From: Termitomyces sp. T153
Lineage: Eukaryota; Basidiomycota; Agaricomycetes; Agaricales; Lyophyllaceae
Assembly (NCBI GenBank): GCA_018296165.2
Contig: JACKQL020000027.1
Span: 558,001-622,000 of the forward strand
Direction: 5' to 3'
DNA: 64,000 nt
The position numbers and the translations under genes were made by a program. Within the stretch, counting starts at the first letter, position 1. Every line of letters starts with the position of its first letter. Positions 44,580 through 56,548 of this stretch are shown here, one piece after another. Under the pieces are notes generated by a model. It was not told the origin of the DNA, ran no database searches, and worked only from the letters and a program-made list of their open reading frames with translations.

Positions 44580-45720
44580 TGCTCCTGAAAGCTTCTCAAA
44601 GTAACTTTGTCTCTGTGTCGACGGAATTTTTCGTGAAGTCCGGCATGTTTGAGTCCATGAAGACTTCGGGTTTCTCTCCACCGAGATTATACGTGAGATC
44701 GATTTCAACTATGGTCAGATGAGGAAGCATCTGGTCCGAAGGATTTCTTTCAGCGTCTCATTCAAGTTGTCTTGCTACTTCACTGATCAAAGGACAGAAG
44801 CTGAGTGAGTATATGAGTTTAAGAGAACGGGTAAGGGCACTGATACCTCTCTCAACTATCAAGTGTCGAATTGTGCAACCAGAATGACTGATGAGATGCT
44901 CGCTCAATGTTGTCTCCATGAATATCACGTAATATCGGAGAGCTTTCAGCGAGGGAAGCGCGAGTGCGTCCAAGAGCTTAGTAGGGCCGTAAAGCCTTCC
45001 AAGGCCCAGTGAGCGAAGGGTTCTGACAGTGTATTTATCGGGAAAGGAATGATCGTTAGATGAAGCACAATAGTGGCTGAAGGAAAGTCTTCAATGTGTG
45101 TAGAGCAGGCCAGCAATGCTATCCACTCTTTAGTACGAGGGGAGGTCGTTGTGTGAGACTTCCTAAGGTAAAATGAGCTGATATGATGTTGTTCCAGGTA
45201 TTTGAGCAAGATCAAGGATGATCATGTACAAATTGTCTTCGGACACTTTGTCAAGTCCATCATCGTCGATGTTAGCTCTTCTCAGCAAAGGAACGTCCTG
45301 TGGCCGCAATTCTGCAAGCTTGGCACAGATCAAGAAGGGTCGGGGGGTGATCGATACATTCGCTCACTGATGGTTATGCGAAAAAAAAACAAAGTCAAAG
45401 CAGTGTCAGACTCTTCGACATGTTTGACATCAGAATATACGACCAAAGGTGCACTACGAGTGCGTTCGAGCCAGAGTCGATAGAGAGACATGTCGGTCTT
45501 TCTCCCTGTCAAATAAGCAGAAAATGTTGGCCAAAGTGTGGGGTTTGATATCACAACGTCTCTCCGCCATCTATAACACGATGGGATCGCAGGTCTGTAA
45601 TGTCGACCATCCAGGATGAGGCGATGGAGAGGACCATGAACGTTGCCAGTTGTAGGTGAGCGGTTGTTAAGGACGTCGCACAACGAGGATCTCTGAAGCT
45701 TCACTTGTTGACTGAAATGC
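44580..45720 (-). pseudogene. F-box/LRR pseudogene
   Basis: Minus strand, in several frames: CYRWRRDVVISNPTLWPTF and TGRKTDMSLYRLWLERTR within 45330-45704, matching the F-box end and next block of the genes at 14178 and 37750 (LWSTF...TGRK...LYR-WLERTRGAPL). SHSGCTIRHLIVERG near 44850 matches ERSGCTLRHLTVNG of the first gene. Intervening parts carry stops and shifts, and the F-box start and leader exon are missing. CpG is not depleted. Confidence 0.8.
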
Positions 45721-45961
45721 CGAGGATACTGTATGACGGCCGAATTTTTCTAAATGGATCGTATGTTCAGAACGTTCCTGGGCAGCGAAGAAGTCGTTTC
45801 AAGACCAAAGAAAGTTCTGGATAGTGCGGTTGAGGGACACAAACATAGTACATATGGTAGGGGGATGCAATTGAACAAGAGACTCAGGATGCCAAGGTGC
45901 CAAGTCGGAACAGTTACAGCTCGGATTGAATGACCGGATTTGGGTGTTTGGAAACTTTTTG
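45721..45961. other. Intergenic, promoter side of the UBX gene
   Basis: No feature beyond short chance open frames. The start of the UBX gene lies at 45962. Confidence 0.35.
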
Positions 45962-47764
45962 ATGGACCATCTCGACGCCGGCCAGCGCAACGCGCTTGCA
46001 TCGTTGCAGAACATTGTCCACGCCGACGAGGATGTGGCCATCAGCGTCCTCGACAGCGTCGGCTGGGATGTGCAGGTGAACACTGGCATCCAATGAATGG
46101 ACACACTCTGACGAGTCACCAGCGTGCAGTCGACCTTCTCTTCGGGCACTCAGCGCCGCCGCCGCCGCCGACGACGACGACGATGCAGGAATTCGAGATA
46201 GACGACTCGGACGTCCGCCCGCTGCCGCCTCGTTCGCCGTCTGTGTACCAGCTCGTCTCCAGGCCGCTCTTCGCGGTTTTTGCTGTCCCTCTCCATGTTC
46301 TCTCGAACATCTTCCGCTTCATCTTTGGCCTCTTGCGCATTCCTGTCCCCCAGTTTCGCTTCACCAACCTCTCCTTTTACACACCACGACCACGGCGCAG
46401 CTTCGGTGGCCCCGATCGCTGGGTACGCGAGCTGGAGGAGGAAACAGGAGCCGTCTCCATCAGCACCGGGAGGACGACTGCCTTCGAGACAGCCGCTGCG
46501 GGCCCATCCACGCTCACTGCGCGGTCGAGGCTCGCAGACGACACCAAAGTGCTTCCAGACTTTACTCTCGGCAGCTACGACGAGGCGTTGCGCACGTGTG
46601 AGCGCGAGGCACGCATCGGCTGCATTGTCCTCGTCAGCGAAGAACACGACGATGTCCCCGACTTCAAGAGGTACATGCTTGATTTACTATGCTAATCGTT
46701 CTCACACTCGCCAGGTCTACGCTCACCAACGCCGAGTTTGTGCGCATCCTTTATGACAACAACGTCGTCGTCTGGGGCGGCGATGTGCGCGACCAAGAGG
46801 CCTACAGCGGTGAGCTGCTTTTTCTTTCTCGCTGTAACTCGACTCACGCCCACCAGCCGCCGAAAAACTGCAAGCAACGACCTATCCGTTCGTTGCCTTC
46901 GTTGCCCTCCAGCCCCGACGCAATCCCTCCTCATCGTCCCGCCCGTCCGCCAACCCCTCGCCCGCGCTCACTGTCCTCTCCCGCCACCAAGGCCCCTCTT
47001 CCGGCCCCACCTCTCCCTCGACCCTCTCCTCGCACCTGACGACCCAGCTCCTCCCCCGCGTGACCCCCTTCCTCACACGCATCCAAGCCCAAAACGCCGC
47101 CCGCGAACGCGACCGCGTCCTCCGCTCCGAACAAGACGCCGCCTTCCACGCCACCGCAGCCCGCGACCGCGCCCGCATCGAGTCCAAAATGGCCGCAGAA
47201 CGCGAAGCAGCCGAGCGTGCCCGCGCTGAGGAGGCCGAGGCCGAACTCCAACGTCAACACCAACTCTCCCTCGAACACCTCAAACAAACCCGCCTATCCT
47301 GGCGACGTTTTATTCGACGCGCACTCACTTCCTCGTCCCTTCCCGCCTCGTCAGGAGGCTTGCGCATCGCCATCCGGCTTCCAACTGGACAACGTATCAT
47401 CCATACCTTCACCCCCACGCAATCCCTCACATCTCTCTACGCCTTCGTCGGCGCCCAACTTGTCCCTTCCTCCCTCTCTTCGTCCGAAGACCCTACAACT
47501 TCTCCTGCAGGCGATGCCTGGGATTCTGCCAACCTCGAACTATGCCTCGAAAAGCAGATATCCTCCGCTCCGGAATGGTGGGGCTTCCAGCTCGTATCCG
47601 CCTACCCACGGAAGGAGATACAGTGGATGCCTGGTACTCAACTTGGAGACGTAGACGTGCTGAAAGGAGGCAGCCAGCTTGTTGTGGAGTTGACAGGTGG
47701 TGCAAGGGAGACCGCAGTAGGAAACGGAGATGACGGGTATGAGACTGAAAGTGATGAAGAGTAA
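45962..47764 (+). CDS. UBX-domain ERAD factor, FAF2/UBXD8-like (554 aa, 4 exons)
   Basis: Exons: 45962-46075, 46123-46670, 46715-46809, 46857-47764; introns 44-47 bases, phases 0, 2 and 1, giving 554 aa. Order: a UBA domain at about 1-48 (NIVHADEDVAISVLDSVGWD, then RAVDLLFG), a proline run, an Asp-rich link, a hydrophobic hairpin at about 75-105 (LVSRPLFAVFAVPLHVL and IFRFIFGLL), a UAS thioredoxin-like domain, a long Arg/Glu/Ala coiled coil (about 365-410), and a C-terminal UBX domain (IAIRLPTGQRIIHTFTPTQS onward) with an acidic end. UBXD8-type proteins sit on ER and lipid-droplet membranes by the hairpin and recruit the Cdc48/p97 ATPase to ubiquitinated clients. Length and order fit the family. 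Confidence 0.92.
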
Positions 47765-48831
47765 GGAGGGGTGTATGTATACCATCTAGTGCCACACAGG
47801 ATTTCTATATTATTTATGAAGCGCATATTAGAGCATAGACTAGATTTATATTCTTGAAAACATACTTAAAATAGCGGCTACTTGACTGGGTATACTTCTT
47901 GTAATATTTTTCTAGGTAAGTGAGAGATGATATGGTTTCTGAAGTGTTCAAGTTGTGACAGCGGCCCGCGGCGTGCTCTCCTTATCATGCTTGAGTGGTT
48001 TTTGCAAGACTGAAGGTGGTGTCGATAGAAAGACTGAGCATGAATTGAGAGGACTGATTGGACTTGTTCATGAGAAACCGATGACACGATGGGATAAATA
48101 CGCCCATTGATGCCAGGCAGCTTTAATTGAAATTGCGTAACAAACTGCCAAGCACGGCCCACCAGTGAGCACTTGTGAATACTTCATACTTCAATATCAT
48201 TTTTATACAGCCTCACACTGCCGAATCCTTGGCAGAACCCGTTTTGACGAAAACAACTCCCATGCCTGCTGATCAGAGACTTCGGAATCACAGGGAAACG
48301 GGTATCGAATGGAAATTATGAACAATAATTCGGTTTTTCGAAGTATCACGGGCCCTTGTTCATTTAAAATAACAGACACCTTGCCCAAACAATTTAACAG
48401 AGTCTCTCACTTTTTTGTCGTGGGCTGTCACGATGACGTTCGAGTCAGTTTTATGGCCATTGTTGGTGTCATTTGTTGGTCATATGAGCTGAATATGACA
48501 GGCTCAAGTCAGTTACAGATGTTCACAGTCACTATTTCCAATGTACTGACTGATCCTCAAGTGCAAGCTAAAAAAATTGAATGCAGTATGAAGTCTGGGA
48601 TGAAACGCGAGGTTTTCAACCCCAGGGCATGGCGGTTTTGCATGATTGTGTCTTGAACAAACCATGTCACAGAGATGCGGAACAGGAGACCTCAACAGAA
48701 AGATAAAGTCTTGGAACAGGATTGTCAAGAGATTCCTTACTCAACAGCTGAACAAGATTGGATTAAACATATCTATTAGAGTACACTACGTACATGACTA
48801 GTATCCAATGAGGCGTCAAGGTCGGTATACA
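47765..48831. other. Convergent intergenic region
   Basis: Lies between the 3' ends of the UBX gene and the TFIIE-alpha gene. Several open frames of up to 115 codons have no features. No repeat seen. Confidence 0.4.
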
Positions 48832-50662
48832 TCAAGAATGAGCCTGCATGATCTCAAAGAACATTGTATATTCATCCGGCGTCATCAAATCGTGGTCTTC
48901 CTCCGTAACGCTTGAATATGCAACCGGTTTTCCGTTCACTATGGAGTCATCAGTACGAAGAAAGGAGCTACAAAACTGTAATATAGAGATAAACGCGCAC
49001 CATAGACGATAGGGTCCCCCTCTGGTCGTGGTGGGTGAACATCACTAGCAGCAATCAAGACCGTGTTCTCAACCAGACCAACCCCATTTTCCGCTGGATG
49101 GACATATCCATTCAACCCCTCATCCACCTTCGTCACTTTCACCTTCCCATTCGCCCCTTCATCCTCTCCAGACCGAGATCGTTTCCTGTACTCATTCAAC
49201 GAGTCAAGATATTCCACAGACGGCTTCTGCTCAACTTCCTCTTGATAAGGAAACGGCAGAAGATCGCCAAAATCCGAGTTTCCAGGTAAGCCAAGAGCGG
49301 ACGGCGTTGCTGCTGCTGAAGCGGCAGATGAGGCGGCTAGCGAAGCATAGTATTGGTCATAGTCTAAAGAGCAAACAAATCAGAATCAGCAAAGTTTTGA
49401 CAATCGTGGCTTACAGTCAACGTCGTTAGTAGTATGAACATTGTGCTTCGTGTCCTCTACCACATGTGGCGTTGCTTGATCCGGGCGCGACCCAACCACT
49501 CCCAAACCCCTCAAACTATCATCATTCGAAGCAGCTGCATTTCTACTGCTCTCTGCCCTCGCTGTTTCTTTCACGCCCAACGCCGTCAGATCACCAGTGA
49601 TCGTACTTTTCAAATGCCATGCCGGCAAAGCATTTTGTTGCCTCTTCATCTCCGCCTGAGCATCCCGTTCCATCCTTTGTGTGGTCTCGTCTTTGTCCAA
49701 GGACATCATGATGCCGATACCTTCGTCCTCTTTCTTGTTTGGGTCAGAACCAGCAACCTTCAGACCTGACCCATCCTGCGCCACTTTCTGCTTCTCCGAG
49801 TCTGTAAGATTGTTCTTGATCCAAGCGGCAACGTCGAAGCTGAAAGTATCGATAAGACTGATATGAATTTGAAGAGGATGAAACGCACGCAGGGAGGGTC
49901 ATTGTCTCGCTCTTTTGTAGACCCTCGCGGATGAATCGCATCTGATGATTGAACCGCTGCATTCGATCTTTGCTACCCAGAACGCTTTCCGCATTCTCGT
50001 TATCTACGACCTCGGCATGACAGACTTCACAAACGAGCATCCCACGCATAAAATCCATCAGCTTGTCGACCTCGAGGGGCGAGTATGATTGCTTGCATTG
50101 TGGGCAGATGTAGCCTTTGTTATCCAATTCCTGTAAGAGCGTTAAGAGATTTCGCAAAGACTATTAAAATAGGCTTACGTTACGAAGGGAAGAGTCGATG
50201 ATGTGTCGCATTTTTGCTATGCGCCATTTTACGACGTTGCAAAAATACTCGTAGTCGATGTAATAGTACTGTTTTCCGACAGACCGCTGAGCACCCTCTT
50301 TAAGTTCGTTCTGACGATAACTAGACCCCAGATGAATAGCTTACTCGTCGCTACAGTATGTGACGGACTCACATTTTAATCAGACAGTCATTGGACAAGA
50401 CAGCAATGACCTTGTTCAGCTCCTTCGGCTGCAGCCCCATTCTTCCCGCGAGGTCATCGTCCTTGAGACTGGGCATCCAGACGGTTCATGTGAGCGTTAG
50501 ACTCGAAAAAAGCAGATAAAGGCTAGATCTCTTTATAACTGCTACTTACACCGGATGCCGGGCAAGCTGGTCCATGATGATGGTGTACTTTGGCTCGTAA
50601 AATGCTCTCGAGACATGTTGTACGAGGAGGCGGAGAATTTCCTGATCCTCCTTAGTGGCCAT
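48832..50662 (-). CDS. TFA1: Transcription factor TFIIE alpha subunit (495 aa, 7 exons)
   Basis: Exons: 50662-50550, 50468-50373, 50320-50179, 50130-49889, 49839-49415, 49363-49001, 48938-48832. All phases close, giving 495 aa, similar to yeast Tfa1 (about 480). N-terminal winged-helix (residues 1-110: LVQHVSRAFYEPKY, LAGRMGLQPKELNKVIAVL), then a C4 zinc ribbon with Cys126, 129, 151 and 154 (ICPQC...LVCEVC), then a helical stretch and a mostly disordered tail. The C-terminal MTPDEYTMFFEI block is conserved in fungi. TFIIE binds RNA polymerase II at the promoter and recruits TFIIH. It is divergent from the NEDD8 E1 subunit gene, with 162 bases between the start codons. Confidence 0.95.
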
Positions 50663-50824
50663 TCTTGGGAATGAGGCCCAAAGGCCTGCGTTGCGAGAGA
50701 GTCGTGATGGTGGTCAAATTGAAACGGATCTATTGAAAGTTTCGATCGCGTCACTCGCCCGATCAACAAACTCGGACAAACGCTGCAACAGAGGCCAGAT
50801 ATTTCCGTTCTTTGACTGCCCATA
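50663..50824. promoter_or_regulatory. Bidirectional promoter, TFIIE-alpha / NEDD8 E1 subunit
   Basis: Only 162 bases separate the two start codons, so both promoters and 5' leaders must share this stretch. No TATA box is seen. Words such as GATCGCGTCACTCGCCCGATC (about 50744-50764) are candidate factor sites by CpG richness only. Confidence 0.6.
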
Positions 50825-52687
50825 ATGTCAGAAGCCCAGTCCCTCCAAGATGCTATAATCATATCCTAGTACGACTTTGCTCTTCACTGCCTGTGCTTAC
50901 TGATGCGTACATTCAATCTAGCCAGCCCGATAGCAAGACCAGACGTTATGACCGTCAGCTACGGTACGCAAACCATCTCGAAGGCAACTTTTGAAACTCA
51001 AATGTTTACCAAAACACAGACTTTGGGCAGCCTCAGGACAAAGCGCACTAGAAAACGCGCACCTCTTAGTTATCTCTGGATCCGCCACATCTACCTCGAT
51101 CCTCAAGAATCTTGTCTTGCCCGGCATTGGCAAGTTCACGGTCCTAGATCACGCTCAGGTAACACCAGAAGACGCAGGAAACAACTTTTTCCTCGAAGGA
51201 CCGTCCAGCATCGGTAAATCGCGTGCAGAGGAGGCTGTACGTCTTTTGGGAGAACTTAATGAAGGCGTGGTGGCCGTTGCAGATACATCAAATGTGGAAG
51301 AACTTCTAGAGACAAATCCTTTCTATTTCACATCATTTTCAATTGTGCTCGTGCACAATCTCGAGTCAAAACTGCTGGACAAACTCTCAACGTTTTTGTG
51401 GTCTGATGACTCATTTCCCCCGCTGGTTGTGATTAGATCGGCTGGATTTCTGGCAGAGTTCTTCATCCAATTTCATGAGCATACTAGTAAGTTCCATACC
51501 AAATGCAATGTGTCTTCCCTTCTCAATGATACCTAGTCATCGAAAGTCATTCGGAAACTGCACCCTCTCTGAGGATAGACAAAGCTTTCCCGGCCCTCTT
51601 AGAATATTCCACGTCTTTAGACTTTGCGACTATGGATCCTACGGACCATACACATATTCCTTATGTCCCCATTCTTGTGCGTGCTCTCCAAGACTGGAAG
51701 AAAGCGGTGAGTATGTCCATTCCTGATTATACATTTCCTTACACCGCCCAGCACGATGGCAGACCTCCGCAAACCTACCCCGAGAAGACTGCCTTCAAAA
51801 AGAGCATCCTCGATATGAAGGTCAAGTTTGACGAGGAAAACTTCGACGAAGCCGAATCCCAAGCCTACCGTTGTTGGTCCGAGACCGGCGTGCCCTCCGA
51901 CATCGCAGCACTCTTCCAGGATCCACAACTTTCGAGTCTCTCATCCGACTCACCGCCTTTCTTCCACCTTCTTGAGGCGCTCAGAAAGTTTACATTAGAG
52001 CCTCCACATACCCTTCCACTGACCAGCACACTTCCGGATATGAAGGCGAATACTGACGGGTACATCCACCTACAGAAGCTGTACAAAGCCCGTGCAGACG
52101 AAGAGAAAGCTCGCTTCAAGTCTTACCTCACTGTGCCGATCGACGATGCTATGATTGACTCCTTCGTGAAGAATGCGCATGCGCTCAAGGTCCTGAGGGG
52201 TAAGAAGTGGGGTGCCCTTGATACTGATCCAACTCTTCTTGGTTCGTCTGATTTGACATTTTTGTTTCTCTCTGAATTATTCTTACCTGCAATAGTCAAT
52301 GCCATCGCAGGCTCCCCCAAACAAGCCTCTATCCACCTCTCTTTGTCTGCCCTGTCCGCCTTGAGTACTAAACAAGTCGGCGTACCCCCTACAGTTGAAG
52401 CTCTCACGGCAGAAGCACAGGCGCTTCTCGCTCCCAGCACTGAGCTGCCCGAGGAATTTGGGGAATACATAGGCGAAGTGTATGTCTCATCCATCCAATC
52501 AAATGGGAATATATTGGCTGACTGCAACCTTAGTGCTCGTGCGCCAACAGCAGACCTCCCAAATACAGCAGCGTTGCTTGGAGGACTTGTTGCTCAGGAG
52601 GTGATCAAATTTATCACGAAGCAGTACGTGCCGATTGAGAGCTATTGTACTATTGATCTGGTGGAGACGTGGACTGGAGTCATCTGA
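50825..52687 (+). CDS. ULA1: NEDD8-activating enzyme E1 regulatory subunit, APPBP1/ULA1-like (516 aa, 7 exons)
   Basis: Exons: 50825-50868, 50922-50963, 51020-51486, 51537-51706, 51752-52241, 52296-52479, 52534-52687; all phases close, giving 516 aa (human NAE1 is 534). The E1-family start KTRRYDRQLRLWAASGQ is at about 19-35, followed by a Rossmann-like segment (LVISGSATSTSILKNLVLPG). The C-terminus has NTAALLGGLVAQEVIKFITK, the adenylation-domain end common to this subunit. With Uba3 it activates NEDD8/Rub1 for cullin modification, which switches on SCF ligases; the F-box proteins of this window would work in such ligases. The first intron (GTACGA donor) is needed to avoid an early stop. Confidence 0.94.
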
Positions 52688-52939
52688 AGCCGTGTTAGGC
52701 GCTGCCATGTAAATTGACTCGTCTTTTGCACTCGCTACACTCGCGTTTGATCGCGATCGGACTTGATGTGGTGTATCGGACGAGAACTGTACCTTATACA
52801 AGCTGTCGTGTTGTTTTTGCCATTGATATTGTCGTGTTAAAGCGGTGTGGATGATTTGTTCGTCATCTAATCGGATCAAAAGATAAGCATGAAACGCTAG
52901 TCACTTACAGATTCTCAGCTCATCTAAATTGTATGTCGA
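52688..52939. other. 3' flank, no gene recognised
   Basis: Short stretch downstream of the ULA1-like gene. An antisense open frame (52499-52879) overlaps the gene and is a shadow. Confidence 0.4.
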
Positions 52940-54171
52940 TACTATCTTCTGGGAACAACAAGGTACATAATAGGCCTTCATACTTTCGAAGCTTTGGCGT
53001 TCCAACCTTTAATCTCTATTTCCTAACAGGATTCAAATTGATGTCGACTTCTTTACGCCCGGGTCGCACCCCCAAGAATTCATTGACCTCATCGTCGTCG
53101 AATTATCAGGCGACTCGATATTCCTCGAAGTTTGCAGCACGACAGCAAAAATGTTTCGCGAAGTCTTGCAGAGGGCGCCCTTCAAGACACTCAGGCTCTC
53201 TCATGAGCCGCAGAGAAACGCTCACCTAGACGACACCATGACCTCAAACTCACTTCTGCAGACTTGTGTTCGGGCTCTTCACCTGATGGTAGAACCATAC
53301 TCTAAAACATCACAAATCTTATTAAAGTTGACGTCGTTGCGAAGCCTAGAGATCGAGGCTTGCGGCGAATGGCTGGAATTCAACTCCAACCTGTAGCAAG
53401 ACCTACTTCAGCTTTATTCGAGGCCGGACATTGGAGCGAATGATTTTGCGCATCTCCGGCTTTCCGTTTGACATTCTCAAGGACCTCCAGTCTTTGACCT
53501 TCGTTAAACCCAATTCGATTGATCCACCAAATGATGCAGAATTTCCGATACGCGGCCATCTTGAATCATTGACTGTGATTCGTCTTTCAGTTGCTGGGAT
53601 AGTCGTGGACACCTTGACCGATCCACATCCATCTCTGTCGTTATCTTCTCTGAAACGTTTCAACAGTGCGGTGTCACTTCCCTTTCTAGTCGACACCATG
53701 CAATTTCAAAAGATACTCGATCTTGCTGCACATTCTCTGGAGATTATTACTATCATACTTTTGTCAGGTGACGTTTCTTTTTCTCCAAACATATTTTCTT
53801 CACTTACAAATCGTACAGATTCTCTACCTGGTTTCATGTGTCTTAATCTTGCTAGCTTGAATGATTTGCGTTCCATTCACGTCACGGTCAATCCTTCTCC
53901 TGTATCGCTTGATTTGGCTGCCGCTATGTTCGATATCGTCCCCGAACAGAACAGACTCCTAGATATCAAGTTCGTCGCTGTCATCCTTGCCTTGAAACGT
54001 GATCAGGATGTCGCTTACGACATATCTTGGAGTAGATTGGACGAACTACTCGCAAGGAGTAGCCATCTCAAGATTTCTCGTCTGCTGAATGCAACCGTGA
54101 CGTCACGGTCTGATGACGAGTTCAGGTCTGTAGTCCTTCAGAGGCTTGCGAAGTTACGGTCCAGAGGGTAG
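52940..54171 (+). pseudogene. F-box/LRR-family C-terminal region, probably a pseudogene
   Basis: From about 53030 one frame reads IQIDVDFFTPGSHPQEFIDL and continues into KMFREVLQRAPFKTLRLSHE and LTSLRSLEIEACGEWLEF, LRR-like, until TAG at 53394-53396. After a frame change it continues from 53431 to 54171 (246 codons: FPFDILKDLQSLTFVKP, LAAHSLEIITIILLSGDVSF and more). No start codon fits: the only upstream ATG (52933) with an intron ending CCTAACAG enters the wrong frame. No F-box is visible. The stop and shift may be recent, as both halves are otherwise clean. A sequencing error could also explain one of the two breaks. Confidence 0.6.
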
Positions 54172-54667
54172 AGTTCATGCCGAGACTGACGAAATCAGAG
54201 CGGCATCAGAAGCTTCTGACGAGATCAGATCTGTTACAGCCTAGACGGCTCGTACAGAAAGGTGGACTGCGTCAGTGAATTATTAGCGCTGCATGGTGTC
54301 CTTTCCATTTAGCAATTTCGCTTGTGGGTGAGATTGGTTCTTTAAACAATGCTTACATGCGCGCAGGAAAATCTTAGGATGCACATGTAAGCAGTCTCGT
54401 AAGTATTGTGGCGGCATGAATCGACAAGAATATGTCTATGTTCGTTCTTACATGCTCCAATTAAATACATAACGAGCTTCAACCGGGTTGGAAAGCAGAA
54501 AAAGGTCTCCAGAATACTTTAAAGGACAAATTGACAGTATAAGTCATCTCAAGATATAACCAGATTCACAGAGAACATCCCAAGAAGCGCAAATCATGTT
54601 AACAAGTGTCCGTAATCGATATCAGTGTTACAATTCCATGTTTTGATAAAATTTATATAAGGTACAA
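54172..54667. other. Convergent intergenic region, no feature
   Basis: AT-rich stretch between the LRR pseudogene and the DDR48-like gene. No open frame or repeat that I can support. Confidence 0.4.
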
Positions 54668-55540
54668 CTAATTTCCAACTAAGATAAATAAATCATGAGT
54701 ACGAGTCCAAAAGAAGGATAAAAATACAACTTACATCCTCCAAACTTCTTGAGGCCATCCTTCAAACCATCACCGATTTTGCTGGCAGTGTTATCATCCT
54801 GAAATAAAATCACAAGTCAGTTACTAGTAAAGACTGACTAGAAGAATACATACGAGGTTGTATCCAGCACGAGAGGCGGCCTCCTTGACACCTTTGTCAA
54901 CCCAATCGCCCCCAGACGAGTTGTTATTGTTGGAAGAACCGAATGAATCATTGTTAGAGGACTGATTGCCGTAAGAGTCGTTGTTGGAGCCGAATGAATC
55001 ATTATTGGAAGAACGGTTGTTCGACCCATAAGAGTCGCTGTTCGATCCATACGAGTTGTCGTTCTTCTTCGACCCAAAGGAATCAGTGTTGGAAGATCCA
55101 TAGGAATCGTTGTTAGACGACCCATAAGAATCATTCCCAGAGGAACCAAAGCTGTTATCAGATGATTTGTTCGATGATCCGTATCTATCATTGTCACGGT
55201 TGGACGAGCCATACGTATTATCGTTATTGTTCGATCCGTAGTTGTTGTCACGGTTGCTCGACCCGAACGAATCGTCGTTAGAGCGGTTAGAAGAGTCGAA
55301 CGAATCTTTGTTATCGGAGCGGTTGGAGGACCCATACGAGTCGTCGTTGGAAGAGCGGTCGCTGCGGCTCCCGTATGAATCATTGTTGGAAGAGCCGTAG
55401 TTGTTGTCGTTGTTATCGGAGCGACGGTTGTTCGATCCATATGAATCGTTACCATAGCTGTCGTTGTTGGAGCGGTCGTTCGATCCATATGAATCGTTGT
55501 TGGATGAACCGTAGTTGTCGTTGTCGCGGTTGTAAGACAT
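54668..55540 (-). CDS. DDR48-like Asn/Ser/Tyr/Gly-repeat stress protein (253 aa, 3 exons)
   Basis: Exons: 55540-54854, 54798-54735, 54678-54668; introns of 55 and 56 bases (GTATGT...TTTCAG and GTAAGT...CTTAG), phases 0 and 1, giving 253 aa. Residues 5-205 are imperfect repeats of NNDSYGSSN type, as in yeast and Candida DDR48, a stress-induced protein of unclear biochemical role. The C-terminus is different: GDWVDKGVKEAASRAGYNL, then KIGDGLKDGLKKFGG, an amphipathic Lys/Gly helix. The last exon is only 11 bases and gives FGN before the stop; without that splice the frame would run on to a few more residues and a later stop. No signal peptide. Confidence 0.75.
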
Positions 55541-56548
55541 GGTGGAGAGAATGATAAGGACTGGTCGTAGTTAAGGAAGAACAGAAGATAAGACCGATCC
55601 AAGTTTTTGACCGGTTTTATATTGGCGAAGGTAATGCGCAATCTTGCGCGATCCGGCGTGCCGGAGCTGTGCCATACATAATTCGGTTGTGTTAATTAAT
55701 TAGATGTGGCGCGGCTGATATGACCGGTGCCTTGACAGGAAGAATGAAGGCTTGAATGATCCAATTAAAAGTCCACCAACGTTCGATGATGTCACTTTGG
55801 CTTCCTCCTGACGCGAGCTGAGGGACATTCGTTCTGAACAAAATAAGGTACAATGAATACATACGTACATATATCTGAAGAAATTTCGATAAAGAAATCG
55901 GCAGCCGAGTCGATAAGGCACCATCTCATCGCACATGTAGCCGCGCGCTCATTTATCGATTTCATGTGTCTGCAGAACAGTACGCATGATCATTAATCAT
56001 TTACGGGACAGCCATCAGCTGTATTGTACTCATGATCAAAGATGCTGTTCCATCAAAAAAGATTTCACCAAAATGCGAGTTGGGGCAGTGCGGATTTATT
56101 TTAAATTTAATTTCCATACGGCAGAGATGTTGCTAATCGAAAAGGGGAATGACACGCCCACGAGGTGCCGCCAGGCCTCTACTGCGCTTTCAGAAATAGA
56201 ACTTCGCAGATCGAATCAGTATTCAGTATTATTGGAACTTCGACTCACGTATACGAGTTTGATTGCGGCGGCGTATATGTTCCATGGTAAGCGATAGTGA
56301 TAGTTGGGGCATTTGCCTAGCCTGAGATGAATCCTGGTATCCTTGTAGGCGATACGAATTTAGGTGGCAAGACTCAAGGTGACCTCAATCTATCTAAGCT
56401 GCGGCTGTGAATCATTGTGACGTACTGCTAAAGGCTTTTGAGTGGTTGATTGGTATATATAGTTGAGCTGAAGATATTGTTCGATTACGGTTCAACCTAT
56501 GTTCATCGGTGCTCGCGTATTCATCGGTGCTCGCGTGGATAATTTTGT
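55541..56548. other. No gene recognised
   Basis: Upstream of the DDR48-like gene and downstream of the HAAO gene. A plus-strand open frame of 103 codons (55986-56297) has no features. Two tandem copies of TTCATCGGTGCTCGCGT lie at about 56502-56536. Confidence 0.35.

Noticed and set aside
46150..47287. Several long minus-strand open frames
   Set aside because: They lie opposite the UBX gene exons and come from its GC-rich coding sequence.
54838..55641. Thr-rich open frame overlapping the DDR48-like gene
   Set aside because: It is another frame of the same repeat region; the Asn/Ser/Tyr/Gly frame has the splice sites and a conserved pattern.
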